A DNA stretch of 64,000 bases from Bimastos eiseni (lineage: Eukaryota > Annelida > Clitellata > Crassiclitellata > Lumbricidae). The stretch is taken from positions 11,862,013 to 11,926,012 of the forward strand of contig OY365810.1 in NCBI GenBank assembly GCA_959347315.1, in the 5' to 3' direction. Every line of letters starts with the position of its first letter. Position 1 is the first letter of the stretch. The notes beneath the pieces are model-generated. The model did no database searches, had not been told where the DNA came from, and saw only the letters and a list, made by a program, of their open reading frames with translations. A program made the position numbers and the translations under genes. Shown one piece after another: positions 10,001 through 22,900 of this stretch.

Positions 10001-12057
10001 TATAATCATTCAACTTCTATTTATCCAAATAGGGCCTACAATAGGCAAAAAAAATTTTTTTTCGTGAATCAATTATCGTCAACTGTAGGCCTACATGTAT
10101 GACAGTGATTGTGAAGTGTGAACAATTTGTCCGTGAACCATTTGTCGTGAAAGCAATTAATATCGCGGTACAGTAACAAAATGTATAATCAAATAAAAAT
10201 GACAAAGCAAGTATATATAAAGTTGGATCCTGGGACGTTTGGTCAATGGACGATTGGTCAACGGACGATTTGGTTCTTTTGTCGAAATGACGCTTGATCA
10301 GAAATTTTAATTTTAGATTTTAGACACGCTTCTATATAGTCACTAATATGCCAGTTTTCGTATCAGTACAAGCAACTGCGCTGGCACAGATGTAGGCCTA
10401 CGACAGCTCTTTGAAATCGACGACCACTTATAATCCATAGACCGACAAATTATTGCATATTAATCTCACAATTACATACAGATACCTTCGTGTTTTAGCT
10501 ATTTCAGTACGTATTATATAGAAACTATAGGTTAAAGTGTATTGTTTTGGATATCCATATAATTTAGAATTAAATCTCCTGCTTAGCACATGTAGGCCTA
10601 TGTAACTTGTTAATGCCTATCCAGTTTATAATTTATTTTGAATGGTTGATTCATAAACTATAAACTTTATAACACTTCACCTGTCTATACCAATTTTTAT
10701 TGATCAATCTCATTGATTATTTCATAAATTAAAACTATAAACTTTATAGCCTCATTGCTTGCTTCATTAACTAGGCCTATATAGGGCATACTCTATAAAA
10801 CGTCATCTGTTTATACAAATATCTTTTGAATCTCTTGCTTAAATTATAACTGATTATTGATTGATCAACCGTCCCCTTGACGAACAGTCCGCTTGTCCAA
10901 TCGTCCATTAACCGACCAATCGTCCGTGATCAACCGTCCGTTGACCAAACGTCCGCATACCATTTGCCAACATTTGGACTACATCAGATTTTTAAAGCAT
11001 GAGTCACATATAGGCTCCATTGCAGAGTTGTAGTCTCGAGACAGTGTCTCGGTCTCGAGATATTTTTTAGTGTCTCGGTCTCGGGAATCTGTTGACTCGG
11101 TCTCACGGTAGTGCCTCGAGTTTTTAGAAACTGTCTTGAAGTGAAAGTCTTGCTCTGTCACGAACAAGCTGTCTCAATAAGTTTCGCGTTAACTGTCTTA
11201 AAATCTTGCGCTAGAAACTGAAACTGGGATCTGCGAGAAACGATAATTCTGGCTAAGGCGCGAGTCACGTGATACTGAAATCAATTCAATTATCTATACA
11301 TTATAAGTTTCAAATTGAAATTACGAATAAACCTTATTCCCGAAAGCTGATACATTACTATTTTACCGCCTTTTATATAGGATCACTTGTCTTTTACTGT
11401 CTCGTACTGTCTCGAACCTAGTGTCTCGGTCTTGGTACCTCACTGTCTCGGTCTCGGCACCTTACTGTCTCGGTCTCGTTTTGGTCTTGAAGTTTATTAT
11501 GATAATTAAGATTATTATGATTTGTAGTATCATAATAATAATTATTATTACTATTAGCCTTGCATACAACACTGCCTCATCGTATCCCTCTATGGTTGAC
11601 TTCTTTCTTTCGCTTGGCGGCGGCATTTGTAAAAAGTGAGATGTATAACGTAATGGGCGCCCTGCGTGGCTGCCGACGGTTAAATTCGACTCCTGTAATA
11701 ACTCGTCATCATTCGTTCATGTTTAAGGCCTACTGTACTTGTAATCATAGGCCTACTGCGGTTTGTCAGTTTGAAATTAAACGAAGATTATTATTATTAT
11801 AAAGCTGTAGTCCATGCACATTTATAAGCAACTTAGCCGTTGGTGCATACCTTACACTGTTGCACATTATTGACAGGATCAGATGATGACGCATACCGGA
11901 CCCACTGCAGGATATTCTGGGCTGTGTTGAAGATCCAGACTGAACTCTTGCTCACTGCTGCTGACACTTGTTGACAGGCGGCGAAGTCATCACCCGCAGT
12001 GACTCTCATATTCAGACCCAAGAAGACCAACAGGCATACGAAATTGACAGATGCCAT
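7099..12057 (-). CDS. Secreted cysteine-rich protein with a mucin-like Thr-rich tail
   Basis: Exons are 12057-11851, 8559-8353 and 7438-7099. The borders are GT-AG and the frame is continuous (phase 0, then 2), giving 250 residues. Residues 1-22 look like a signal peptide (FVCLLVFLGL core). Residues 23-141 contain eight cysteines (28, 68, 70, 99, 102, 131, 139 and 141). Residues 148-237 are ten tandem copies of a 9-residue unit of the form TTKPTTVVT, expected to be heavily O-glycosylated; the end is VGISTQEPMP and a stop. A TATA box lies 64 bases upstream of the ATG. I do not recognise the head domain. The reading of exon 2 rests on splice signals and frame fit, not on homology. The role is unknown; an extracellular or mucus-associated protein is an inference. 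Confidence 0.7.
7141..7410 (-). repeat. 27-base coding minisatellite (ten 9-residue units)
   Basis: This is an array of ten 27-base units in the last exon of the mucin-like gene. Read on the minus strand they give TTKPTTVVT, then TTKPTTLAT and TTTPTTVAT variants. Units near the exon start are most alike, while those near the stop have drifted, which suggests recent expansion at the 5' side of the exon. Confidence 0.95.
8731..10200. mobile_element. Older repeat interrupted by a mariner element
   Basis: Both flanks of the mariner relic carry related degenerate units of the form TTGATGAAATAGAAGTTGGATT (near 8849-8896 and 9899-10023). The outer arms (8745-8775 and 10115-10160) share inverted GACAAATGGTT words. 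This suggests an older foldback or subterminal-repeat element, with mariner inserted later. The boundaries are uncertain. Confidence 0.4.
8904..9870 (+). mobile_element. Mariner-family transposon, internally deleted and dead
   Basis: Terminal inverted repeats of about 27 bases start CACTGTGTCCCGATGAAA at 8904 and end as the inverse at 9870; the left flank is TA, the right is AA. Between them sit remnants of the transposase: AETGTVDRKPGSGK from the N-terminal DNA-binding region near 9308-9350, then NSPDLDPVDYQIWG from the catalytic region near 9448-9488, followed by ERVY. The middle of the protein is missing and frames are shifted, so the copy cannot encode transposase. It lies in the first intron of the mucin-like gene. 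Confidence 0.85.
10233..10954. mobile_element. Inverted-repeat element with subterminal GGACG arrays
   Basis: The left end (10233-10280) reads GGACGTTTGGTCAA, then GGACGATTGGTCAA and GGACGATTTGG. The right end (10868-10954) is the inverse, with CCGTCC and CCAATCGTCC units. About 600 bases of AT-rich filler lie between, with no reading frame. This fits a non-autonomous DNA transposon with subterminal repeats. Confidence 0.65.
11025..11490. repeat. CTCGGT-rich dispersed repeat, copy 1
   Basis: Both ends carry many GTCTCGGTCTCG-like words (11029-11125 and 11395-11490) around an AT-rich core. The same word type bounds a second copy at 46617-47429. Probably a non-autonomous mobile element. It lies in intron 1 of the mucin-like gene. 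Confidence 0.55.
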
Positions 12058-12120
12058 GATTAGAACTATTCTGAATTCTTGCGAATTAAGTCAATGTCTT
12101 CAGCACTCGAGTCGTGCGCC

Positions 12121-12127
12121 TTATATA
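12121..12127 (-). promoter_or_regulatory. TATA box of the mucin-like gene
   Basis: TATATAA on the minus strand, 64 bases upstream of the start codon at 12057. It would place transcription start near 12095. This supports 12057 as the true start. Confidence 0.6.
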
Positions 12128-12731
12128 CTCATAGGCATCAGCCGCTTCAAACTATGCTTCAGCTTAACGAGGAATTCCTGCGAACCACGACAACACCTGC
12201 GACCGTTTGAAGTCATTACTTTGAAATTGCTATAAAAATTATTTTCTTGAACAAAGGAAGATGAATGGACTTTAACACCTACCGCTGAAAGGGTCGCCGC
12301 AATTATTGTCCTTTATCCTTACTCAAGTTTTATGAGTTATGCATCTCGAAACGTAATTGCTTACCATTAGCGCCTACAATTACGCCTTTTACCGTGTAGA
12401 CCGAAGTTTAGCTTCCGTAAGCCAAAGATTCAAAGAAAGTCTATGAATCAAAATGATTTAAAACAGTCGGAATATGCCTTTGCTCGACGCTACTGTACCA
12501 TATATCCATGCGAGTAATTTACGGATTGCGTTCTGCCTTACACTATGAGCACGCTCTTATTGAACAGAGGCAGGCCTACATGTACTGCTGGACAGATTTT
12601 TCCTTAGGAAATGTTTAATCATTTAACGGTCCTCGACTGTGCACCTGACACACATATGAATATGATAAAGAGACCAACAGAAGGAAATACATGTATTTGC
12701 ATATAATAACGTAGCTGACGACTGGATTCAC
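12128..12731. other. Intergenic upstream of the mucin-like gene
   Basis: AT-rich DNA without a supported exon. It probably holds the distal promoter of the mucin-like gene. Confidence 0.35.
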
Positions 12732-13276
12732 TTAGGGACAGTCCATACATGACGTCACGCGCCAAGGGGAGGGAGTCGGTCGCACATATGTGACGATGTG
12801 TGACGAGGGAGAGGATGATCGGCGAGATTTGACGTAACGCCATTACATCAAACATCAAAATTCATAAGTTTATAAAAAAAACTTCTACTCAATTATTTGT
12901 TTGCTTGTTGATTGCTTGATTTGATTGCTCGTTTGAAGTTATTGTTATTAAATACATGTACACTACATCATACATGTACCTTTATAAATGTTATGATTTT
13001 ACCAGAGTTCTTCAGTCTTCATCTTGTTAAATGCATAATGAATGTAATAATCATACTTTCTCCATTTCTCTTCGTTCTACTAGATATACATGTAGTTATA
13101 CGTATTTTTACAGTTTATTATCAGTTTTCTTGATAATCATAAAAATGTGCATATAACATTCTTGTCATCTGGTGTTATTTTTTAGGGAGGGACATTTATT
13201 GAGGGGGTCATGCGTTTTGTGACGACATGTGACGAGGAGAATGGGGTCAAAAGTCATTTATGGACGGCCCCTTAAA
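12732..13276. mobile_element. MITE-like element with a GGNCNGTCCATA terminus
   Basis: The left end reads TTAGGGACAGTCCATACATG at 12732 and the right end, inverted, reads TTAAGGGGCCGTCCATAAAT ending at 13276. Subterminal GTGACGA and TGTGACGAG words occur inside both ends. There is no transposase frame in the roughly 545 bases. This terminus type is common in invertebrate DNA transposons. Confidence 0.6.
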
Positions 13277-13777
13277 CTGTTTAGAGTTATGCGAATAATT
13301 CTTCCAATAAAGATTTAAAGATAAGTCAGGTGCTAATAAAGTAAATATATTAAATAAAGTCATCAGTTAGGCATAATTAAGAATGCAGCGAAATAAAAAT
13401 GCACTTTTTTGGCGTAAAAAGAATTAGTCCAAGTCAATAGTTATAAGCCAGCAATAAGTAGGCCTATAGCCTACTACGTAAGTAGGCCTACTTTTGAAGC
13501 GTCACAGGCTTAATGCAAGTAAATCCTGGTACAAGGAGACAATAGTTATAATTAAACCTGTTCACTTTAAATAATCAAGTGACATGATCAATAACTAGGA
13601 TGCATCCAATTACACTCAAATCCCATGAAGGACACAATAACGAGGAAGAAGAGCATTAGGTTCATCCACTGAACAGTGTCTAAAACAATCAGCAGGGCTA
13701 CAATCGCATTAAATAAAAACCTACAGAAATGATATAAGTGATGATTGAATTTCGTAAGAAAATGCACAGAATGTTGA
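13277..13777. other. 3' flank of the VWA5A-like gene
   Basis: AT-rich DNA following the stop codon at 13778-13780. I could not place a canonical polyadenylation signal on the minus strand. A pair of TAGGCCTA palindromes lies at 13459-13492. Confidence 0.35.
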
Positions 13778-13960
13778 CTACAGTTGACCGAGAACAGCCT
13801 TTGCCTTATGCAGGAGATCATCGATCGAAAGTCCCTCTCGATCCTGAAGATCCAGCCACTGCCTTGCTTTCATCTCCACCATCTCCCATTCGTCTCGCTT
13901 ATCTCCAAACTTTACTTCCATGTAGGAAAGAGCCAGAACTGTTGCCCAGATATCTAAAGC
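13778..13960 (-). other. Last exon of the VWA5A-like gene
   Basis: This exon encodes 60 residues (ALDIWATVLALSYMEVKFGD onward) and a TAG. WATVLALSY followed by EWEMVEMKARQWL is the C-terminal helical signature of the family. It is 46/60 identical by eye to the exon at 61326-61508, so the two genes are paralogues. Confidence 0.85.
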
Positions 13961-16900
13961 CTACAAAAAATTCTAGGTGCATAACCAAAGGCAATTCCAT
14001 GTGATTTAATCCAACAGTTATTACAAATGTAAAATTAAGAAAGTCCTTCAGGAGCAAACATAAATCTCATAAATATCAACATAATTCCCCATCTTTTCAA
14101 ATGTTCTTCATTGCTTTATTACTTTATAATATAGCCATATAACTTCTATATGTACACACAGAGAAACATTCAGATACAGTAGCATTTCCCAAATGGAACC
14201 CTAGGGTTTTGTAACGGGAAAAACAAGAATTTCGTGGGAAAAAGTGATAAAAGTGTTGTTCAGATATGTTATGTTATAATAATATCAAATAACACAACTG
14301 TTATTTGATATTGCCCATCTTACAATAATCAGTAGTTCAAAAGTGTAAACAGTTATATTGCAGAGCTATTGTGTGCGACAGACTTGTTATATTGCAGAGC
14401 TATTGTGTGCGACAGACTCGCTCAATCAAGGTCCCTTACACATCAGCACCATCCACATTACAGGCCGCCGCTCTGACCAAGCCACAATTGGTCACGGTGC
14501 CACTATGCATCGAGAAGCAAGACTCCAAGATGAAGACAATTGTGAGTGCCTTGAGAAAATTTTATTTAAATAATTTATAATCCATATTTTATTAATTAAA
14601 GCTGCATGTAGGCCTACACTGATCACTGGCATGAGCAACATAACGTCATAAAAGAGATTATAATTGTGCATTGGTTACACATTCATTGGTTTACTTTGCA
14701 AGTACTTTGTATACCAGAAAATGTTTTGTTTATGTAAGGTTTCATACAAAACATTTCCGATCAAAATGGTTCTATAAATAAATTGGTAGACATTGTATCA
14801 CACAAAAAATTATTCTACATTAACTATCCATTAACCAGCTGAGCAAAAACAGTTTTTTCCATTGTAATGACTACATATGACACAGTATTGCTTGCTTCCA
14901 GGTTACAAAACGTTACGTGTAGCTGAACATTACGTAACGCTTTTTATTTTTAAACTCATTAGTAATTAATTAAAAATACTCAATCTAAATTATAAACCAA
15001 AAATTAAGTTTTTCCTTGAGTCATGAAGGCTCATGAACGGAACGCTCTGGCGATACGAAATTTTTACAAAACGGTCTTTTCCCAATTTCTCAGCTTACGT
15101 GAATATTTTCGGAAAGGCGGGGTTACTTTAAAACGCCACACGAAAGTGGGTAAAATTCGATATGCAAATCAAGTCCGTTTGTTATGCATCAATATTACGA
15201 TTGCTGATGGCTTCAAGTCAAAGCAAATCAAAGTCAAGCTAAATCAGGTCCGAGCAAATGACACGACAAATCGTCTACATTTAATTTGCAAAATTTGAAC
15301 ATTTTTAGATTCGATATAAAAACAGCCGTCATTTTCAATTGCATCATCTGAAAGTGTATTAAACACCTTGTGATGACTAACATGCAAATACGGTAGGCTT
15401 ACTAGTTAGGAGCAACAAAAACGAACGGAGCCATTTTGCCACGCAAAATGGCGGATCCGCTTCCGAAAGAGGTCTGCTGATACCTGCGTTAGTCTAGAAA
15501 GACACAACTGGGGCACACTCGCTGAGTTCAAAATTCAGTTCCAGGCGAAGCTAGGCTATAAGGATAGTAGGCCTAGCATATAAATTCACACTAAACTAGT
15601 GTTTAGCCTCATAGCCTACACATGGCGATGAAATCAAAGTTCAAACATAATATTAAATATTATCTACCATTAATGGAGGTTAAATTTGGAGCCTTGGGGC
15701 TATATAGGTAAAACTACACTGAGTTTTGTTCAAAATAAATACGTAACGCTCAGGGTGGGTCTATGGAAACGCTACAATGCGTCACAGGGTGGGTGGGAAA
15801 AAACGGCAATTTTCAGCATTACGTAATTATGCACTGACCCTTAACACTCTAGCGACTTGCTGCATTGATTACCCCCTCACTTCTAGCAGGCCAGCATGAT
15901 CGTCGTTTAAGTATTAAAGCATACAGACATAGTGGTAAGAGCAGTCCTCAATCAATAGGCAAACAATCAAAATTGTGGCTCAGCTAAATTAATAAAATCA
16001 CAAACCTAATGATATGACTTGATAATTTAGCTGCATGCTTCAGTGACAGAGTGCATGGTTTCCAACTGGGCTTACTCACCGAAAGCTAGGTGCTATTATT
16101 GCATTTCAATGTAAGGGGCTCTCTTAGCCCATCCCTCTGTACACCATAATTGGTATCAAAAGAATGTGGTCATAAAATATGCTATGTGGCAGTACTTTAA
16201 ACATACATAAATATTGCAAGTGTCTGATTATTAATAAAAGATATTTTAAAATAAATGCCTAAATCTTTGATTCAAGGTAGGTGAATAACAATAAAAAAAA
16301 TTACCTTAATGGGGGACACATTCTGCAGTGCATCCAATGTAGAGTTCAAGGCGGCAGCAAGTTCTGCATTAAACTTCCACAGCCCAGAAAATGCCTGTAG
16401 TGCTACCACGGTCATGTAGGTTGGTTCCTTTGGCGGGTCCTCAGGTAGCTCTACATTTGAGCTCCCTCTCCAACGCGCAGGCATATCGCTCTTAATTTTG
16501 TTGCTTTTATGAATTAGGTGATCACCTAATTGATAAAAGCAACAAAAGTAAGAGCCATAAAACACAACAGTATTAAAACATTGTGAAACTAATCATTACA
16601 GCGATTTCGAAATTGCTCAAAGAAGGCTACATCGTAGAAAAGAGCTTATTCAGATTTTTTAATTACTTATTTTTTCTGAAATATGATATTGCCATCTTCC
16701 AACATTTGTTGCTCAGAAGTGCACACGCCTAGACGGCGCAATTGCAGTTGTACTGCAGAGCAATTGTGCACAAAGGACTTGCTCAAGGTCCCTACACAGT
16801 GACACCTCGGACGAGGGTTGAACTCGCTCACTCAGCTCACACTGAGCATTACGGGCCGACCGCTCTAACAAATCGGCAACCATGCCACAATTATTACAAT

Positions 16901-19900
16901 TGGTGAATATCGATATAGCACTTATGCTGTTCCGTGAAGTATGCACTGAGACATCGATTCGACATCGCCTATTTTCAGGGCCTGTTTGTCTCAGTCACTG
17001 ATGCTCAGCTATCCTTTTTATGAGGCACAGAATCTCCTTTGCACCAACTCCAAAGGACAATACCCTATTATCACTGGAAATGAAACACTACAGTGGAGGA
17101 TTCCTTGAATTAGCACTAAGCAAGGCAACTCGAGGCTATATTTATAAATTATTCAAGAAGCCAAAAGGAATATTAGGACAGAAATTCTTCAGTGCTATAG
17201 ACCCATGGAATGGCTTGGAAGATGTTACTGTCTCAGTGGACACGTCACAGCTTTTAAGAGGAAGCTAGGACAAATGGGCAATTAAGATGTAATGCAAGGT
17301 AATGGAAAAACTTATATAGCACCACTTGATATCAGAGGCGTTCATGACTCAACACATACCTAAACGGAGAACAGGAAAGTCATAAGGCACCCACGGAAGG
17401 CAGCAAAGGAAGAGAGAGCAGCTCCTCCCAAAGACGGAGAGGCTGTCCCAGCTGGTGGGACCCACGTAGGCGAAGCTCCTGGATTGGGCCGTGGCATAGC
17501 ACATGCAGGGAACCATCAGTAGTCCGCGAGCAGAGGAACAAAGGGAACCCCGGTACAAAATAGACGAGACCCTAGTGCAGAGGGCCAGAAGATAGGCGGG
17601 GAGACCCAAGGAGACAGTCATGCATCAGCACAAGGGTCTTGAAACGAATGCGCTGAGGTGCTGGTAATGGAAACCATAGGAATAAGTGCAACAAAATGTT
17701 ATCTAAGCATTATCTCGAGATTTGTTCGAGATCCACATGAATGAGTTTATTCAGAGGCACACTTCTGTACAATATTAAAAAAGACAACGATACAGCATAC
17801 TTTCAGAACTTCCACTAAAGTAGTGTTCAACTGTCATTTGCAGGTATGAAACTTCCGTTTTTACTACCTCCAAAGGACATGCCATTATAATGATGATGAT
17901 GACAATACACATTTCATTATAATAGTAGCAAAACTGAGAGTGCAAACGACAACATCATCACCTGTAGTTCATAGTGCCATGTAGTCAGTAATTGTTTACC
18001 TTGTGTTAACCATCCTTCGATCCTTTCAAGTCAAATCTAACAATGCAACTTGAAGCTGAGTGCTCTTTCGAGTAAGGAGGGGATTTGCAAGGCATGTCAT
18101 ATTGCGAGTCATATTCCGAGTAATAAATAGACAAGATGATACAATAATATTATAACTGTACAGCATTTGGCATCAGCAGTGCCATGGGTTTATTTTTGGA
18201 TTAAGAGCTTCTATGGCTGGCATTGTCTACAAGGGGAAAAACCATAGCAGGGTACAGGAAACAGCTTGTCATCATCTCTCAAGTTGTCTTTTCTTCAGAC
18301 ACGTGCATTGAACTAACACAACGACAGATCCAAGGGAAGAGGAGAAATAAGAATTGAATTTAGGAAAAAAGACTGTTTACAGATTTGAGTGCAAGTCCCA
18401 TAGGAGGGTGGGGAGATAGCACAAAGCGAGGTCCTACTGTGTACGTAGGTAGCATATTATTATTATTATTATTAAACGGACGATATCTAAAGCGCCATAA
18501 CGCTGCCATGCCGCTACATGGGCGCTTTAAATAATATAATACAATAGTATAATACAGTATCTAACTTGATAATGCCTTCCTCAAATAAATTCAGAAGTGC
18601 ACTCTGAAGCTGTGCAAATATTAGGAGGCATGGAGAGACTGGAAGAGATGGGCTAAAATCAAATATTTGTCTAAAATCTTGCACAGAGAGGTGTAACAGC
18701 TAATGGTTCCAGAGTGATTTCAAAATTTCAGTTACGAGGCTACAGAAGGGCAGAGCATTGGTTGTTATAATGTGAAGTTCCAGAGAATGAATTGCAGCCC
18801 ATTTTAAGTGGTTCAAATCGACAGCCACAGCAGATACATGCCCTAAATTAATGTGCAGAGATAAGATCCTGAACCTTATATCCTGAACCGGTATATTGTA
18901 CTACACATTTTGCAGTAACCACTAAAAATTTATGATCAGAAAGAGTGGACATGACTAACCTGGTAGCAATCCATCATGAAGACTGCTTTTAGCGCAAAAA
19001 CGTTTCCTTGGCTGTCACAAAACAAACATTTGAATGTTTTCAATATGTATATATAATAAAAATTATATAAATGAATTTTCGTTTATTAAAAATAAGCTGA
19101 CAAGTATGCAACTTGTACATTGACAAACAAAGCTTCCATTGGATGTCAAAATTTAGAATTTATGTTTAGATAAAATCATAACTATAGATATTGGATGAAT
19201 TTGGACCAGTGGTTGAGGAAAGAGAATCAATGTACACATATTTTATATAGGTTCATACATATATATATATATATATATATACATATGTATATACATATAT
19301 ATATAATACACAAAGTTATATATTATGTATAATTTGCATTCCAAATTACAGTACATGGACATCAAATAACTTTATACCCAATTTAGATCCCATACATGCC
19401 AATTACCTTCAAAATTAAAAAGAAATTAATGTGATGCATCAATTTTAAACTCTAAATAGCCCGAAAATATTACCTTTGCTAATGCTTCATGCGTTACAAT
19501 CTTTGAACTTGAACGTAATTCTGCGCACTCGTACACCACAGGGGCATCAAAACATTGTGGTGACATTGCAGATGACATTGCAGATGACATTGCAGAATTA
19601 GGCCTATAGTTATACATTGAATGGCTATCCGTAGTCACACTCCTACAAGAATGCCTTCTTCTTGGATCAGACATCATTGGGACATTTCGATGCATCAGGT
19701 CTCCTGCAATCTTTTCTTTACGGTTTTTATCAATGCCAACCATAGACGTGTGGCATGAAATGACGTTAGCAGCTGTGCTCAGCAACACAATTGATGCCTT
19801 GTTCTCATCTGACAACAGACATACAATTCATTTAGCAGCTCGTACAAAGTGAGTATGTACATATTAATAAGAGCACGTATTATGGACGCATACAATATCT

Positions 19901-22900
19901 TATATACATACATATATAATTAATAACATCTAATAACATCTGAACTATAAAGCAGTCAATTTAATTCTCAATCCCAACAAAGCTCTCAACGCCCAGCTGA
20001 GGCTCAATTCGAGAGCAACATCTTTCATCTCTTTAAGGACTCAAATGCCAATTAAACATGGCATTCACAAACTTTAGAAATCTTCAGACGTCTACCGTAA
20101 CAAGTTATTTAAATAAGGTCGAAGATGATGGTGATCATGATAATGACAATTACTTATACAAATGAAATTATTGCTACTGTATTCATCATTACCACAATAC
20201 TTAAACACATCCCTGCTAAATTAGAGTGATGATAATCATTATCCATCAATGTTGCTGCAGCTATTACAGCTAATTGTAACTCGAGTCATGATTTGAATAG
20301 AAAATTTCACTTTAAAGACAGTCTTGGGACTGTTCAAACATCAGGGAGAATTTGGAACCCTTATACCTTTTCCTGCATCCTGTAGCTGTTTAATTTGAGC
20401 CTTGGCTGCCAGACGATGGATTGGCATAGTCTCATCCTTTGAGAAACTATTCTTAGAGGCATCCAGATCAAGTCCAAACTCCAAACTGTGCTCTCCAATC
20501 TTTCCTTTAAGTTGTGCTCTACCACTGAGCACTGGCTGCATCAAAATACAGATATCTTCAAGTATAAAACATAACTTAATACTTGACAAACTTTGTAGTA
20601 TAACTGAAGTACATTAAGTCAATCACTCAAATAAATCAAAAATACTTGATATAGTGCGCCTTCAAGATAACTACTCAGAGGCACTCCAAGTCATTATGGT
20701 TGATTTCAGCATGAGCAGATAAAGAAAGATAGTTAGGTAAAGTAATTCCTATTTGTTGCATGCGTTCATCAGCGATGGTTCTATAGATGAAATGTCGCGA
20801 GTGCTATACAGCATTAATAGATATTTGAATACTTATCGCAGCCAATTTACCAATTGCAAAAGATGCAAAGAAAATGGATGAAGTCTGCGATCAAAGATAG
20901 CATAGACAGGAAGTTTGATAAAGACATTTTAAAGATATACAAAGAATTATCTATGACTGTCATAGCTCTAAGTCATATCCATGTTTCATAGGTTACTTAC
21001 AAGGTGAAAATACATGATGAAAAATTCAAAGAATGAAACATTAAAGCTGTTGAATGAATAGCTTTAAAAATATTCAATCAACCTGGTCAGAAAGATTTCT
21101 TTAAATATACCTCATTCACTGAAGTCACATAATAAATAATGAGTCTTTCGCCAACGAATAGCGGGGGTAAATCCTTTGGCATCTGGATCAAGTCACAGGA
21201 ACCTCCTTCAAATTTCCAGTCAAGTTGAAGATCAGTAACAGCAAGCTGCATGGCTGCCTTCAACGTCTTCATCACCTAAATAGAGAAAGCAAGTCATCAC
21301 TTCTATCAAACCAGTGTCTAACGCTACGGCATCAAATGAAAGCATGCCAAAGTCAAACCATAAACACAACAGTCAAACCCACTGCATTCAGTCTTATTCA
21401 GCTGTCCACTTTGCATCAGCTTAACATACATTAAAAATAGAACTCAACAATGACTCAAACAGTGATCAACACCGTATTATGAACTTAAGTTGAGCCTGCA
21501 ATTAAAGCAACTGCTCGTATTTAGGATAAAGGATAGCAATATTAACTGTACAACCTACAGGTGTACATGGAAAACTAGTGTGAGATATTTTGAACCTGTC
21601 AAAGTTCTGCTAAAAGTAACTACAACAGTAATAACATCAAGAAAGACGGAGGTAGGAGACAGTAAAAAAATCACCTAAATAGTGTTCAACGCTGATCGAT
21701 CATAATTTCATAACACACGAACGAAGTGAATTTCATGCGCATAATTCAAACAACCCTAGTATGCTTAAACTCACTCCATAAGCAATGTCATATGTACGAA
21801 GCCTGAATCGCACATACAAATATTGTCAACTGGCCTAATGACATTTGATCTTTGTTTTATAGACAGACTTCATCAGAATAAAACAAAATTGGCTCACAAG
21901 AGGCTGCAATCTTTCACTCTCCTTGGTAAATTCTGCCGTTCCTCGACCAGCTCTTGCAATTCCTTTCACGAGGCTAGTGGAAGCACCTTCTCCAATTCCA
22001 AATGAAAACAACCTACCAAATACAGTGTGTACACATTCATACATAATTCCTGTAGCAGCCAATTATTGAAAATGAATTTCATATGAAAATGATGATGACA
22101 ACAACGATAATGATAGCCACACAACGACGATGAATAAGACGAGGCTGAAAGTCACATGTGAAAAACAAATACAATGACAATCTATACAGACTAAAACTTA
22201 TTATATAAAGAATATGGTAGAAAAGATGACAGCAAATTAATGAGTGAATAATATGAGATCAACATGCCACATCCTAATACTGTAATCAAGAGGCAAGGCC
22301 AGTCAAAGAACATGCTGTTGAGGATAAATGATGACAATGATGACCACATTACAGGAACAGTGAATATTTATATATATATATATATATAAATATATATAAA
22401 ATATATTTATATATATAAATATATATATAATATATATATATGGTAGCAGTGTAAATGAGGATGAAATTTGTCATCTTTGCAAACTGTTGATCCTGTTTTT
22501 GGTCTCCTGGATTTTTGAATCATATGTATTGAATTGTAATTTTGAATTGCGATTTTGCTTACAAGCAACTATTGATAGCTGCCTAGCAGATTGCAATGGA
22601 GACACTATCAAAGTTTTCAGAGTACAAAAATGAAGATACTTGAATGAAGATACTCCACAAAGATAAAAGCTAAAGATTAAATGTAGATTAAATGCCTGTG
22701 TAATCTGGCCTTGGGTCAATATATCACTATTTCATTATACCTTGTATTGCTGGAATTTGTCTTGACCAAATCAATTACAGCTTGTGTATTCCTCACATCA
22801 CCATCTGTAAGAAGAAGGATCTGTAATCCAAAATAAATTATCAATAAAAACTGGTCAATCACTTCACAGCGCTTTTATATAGCACCTATTTCATAAAACT

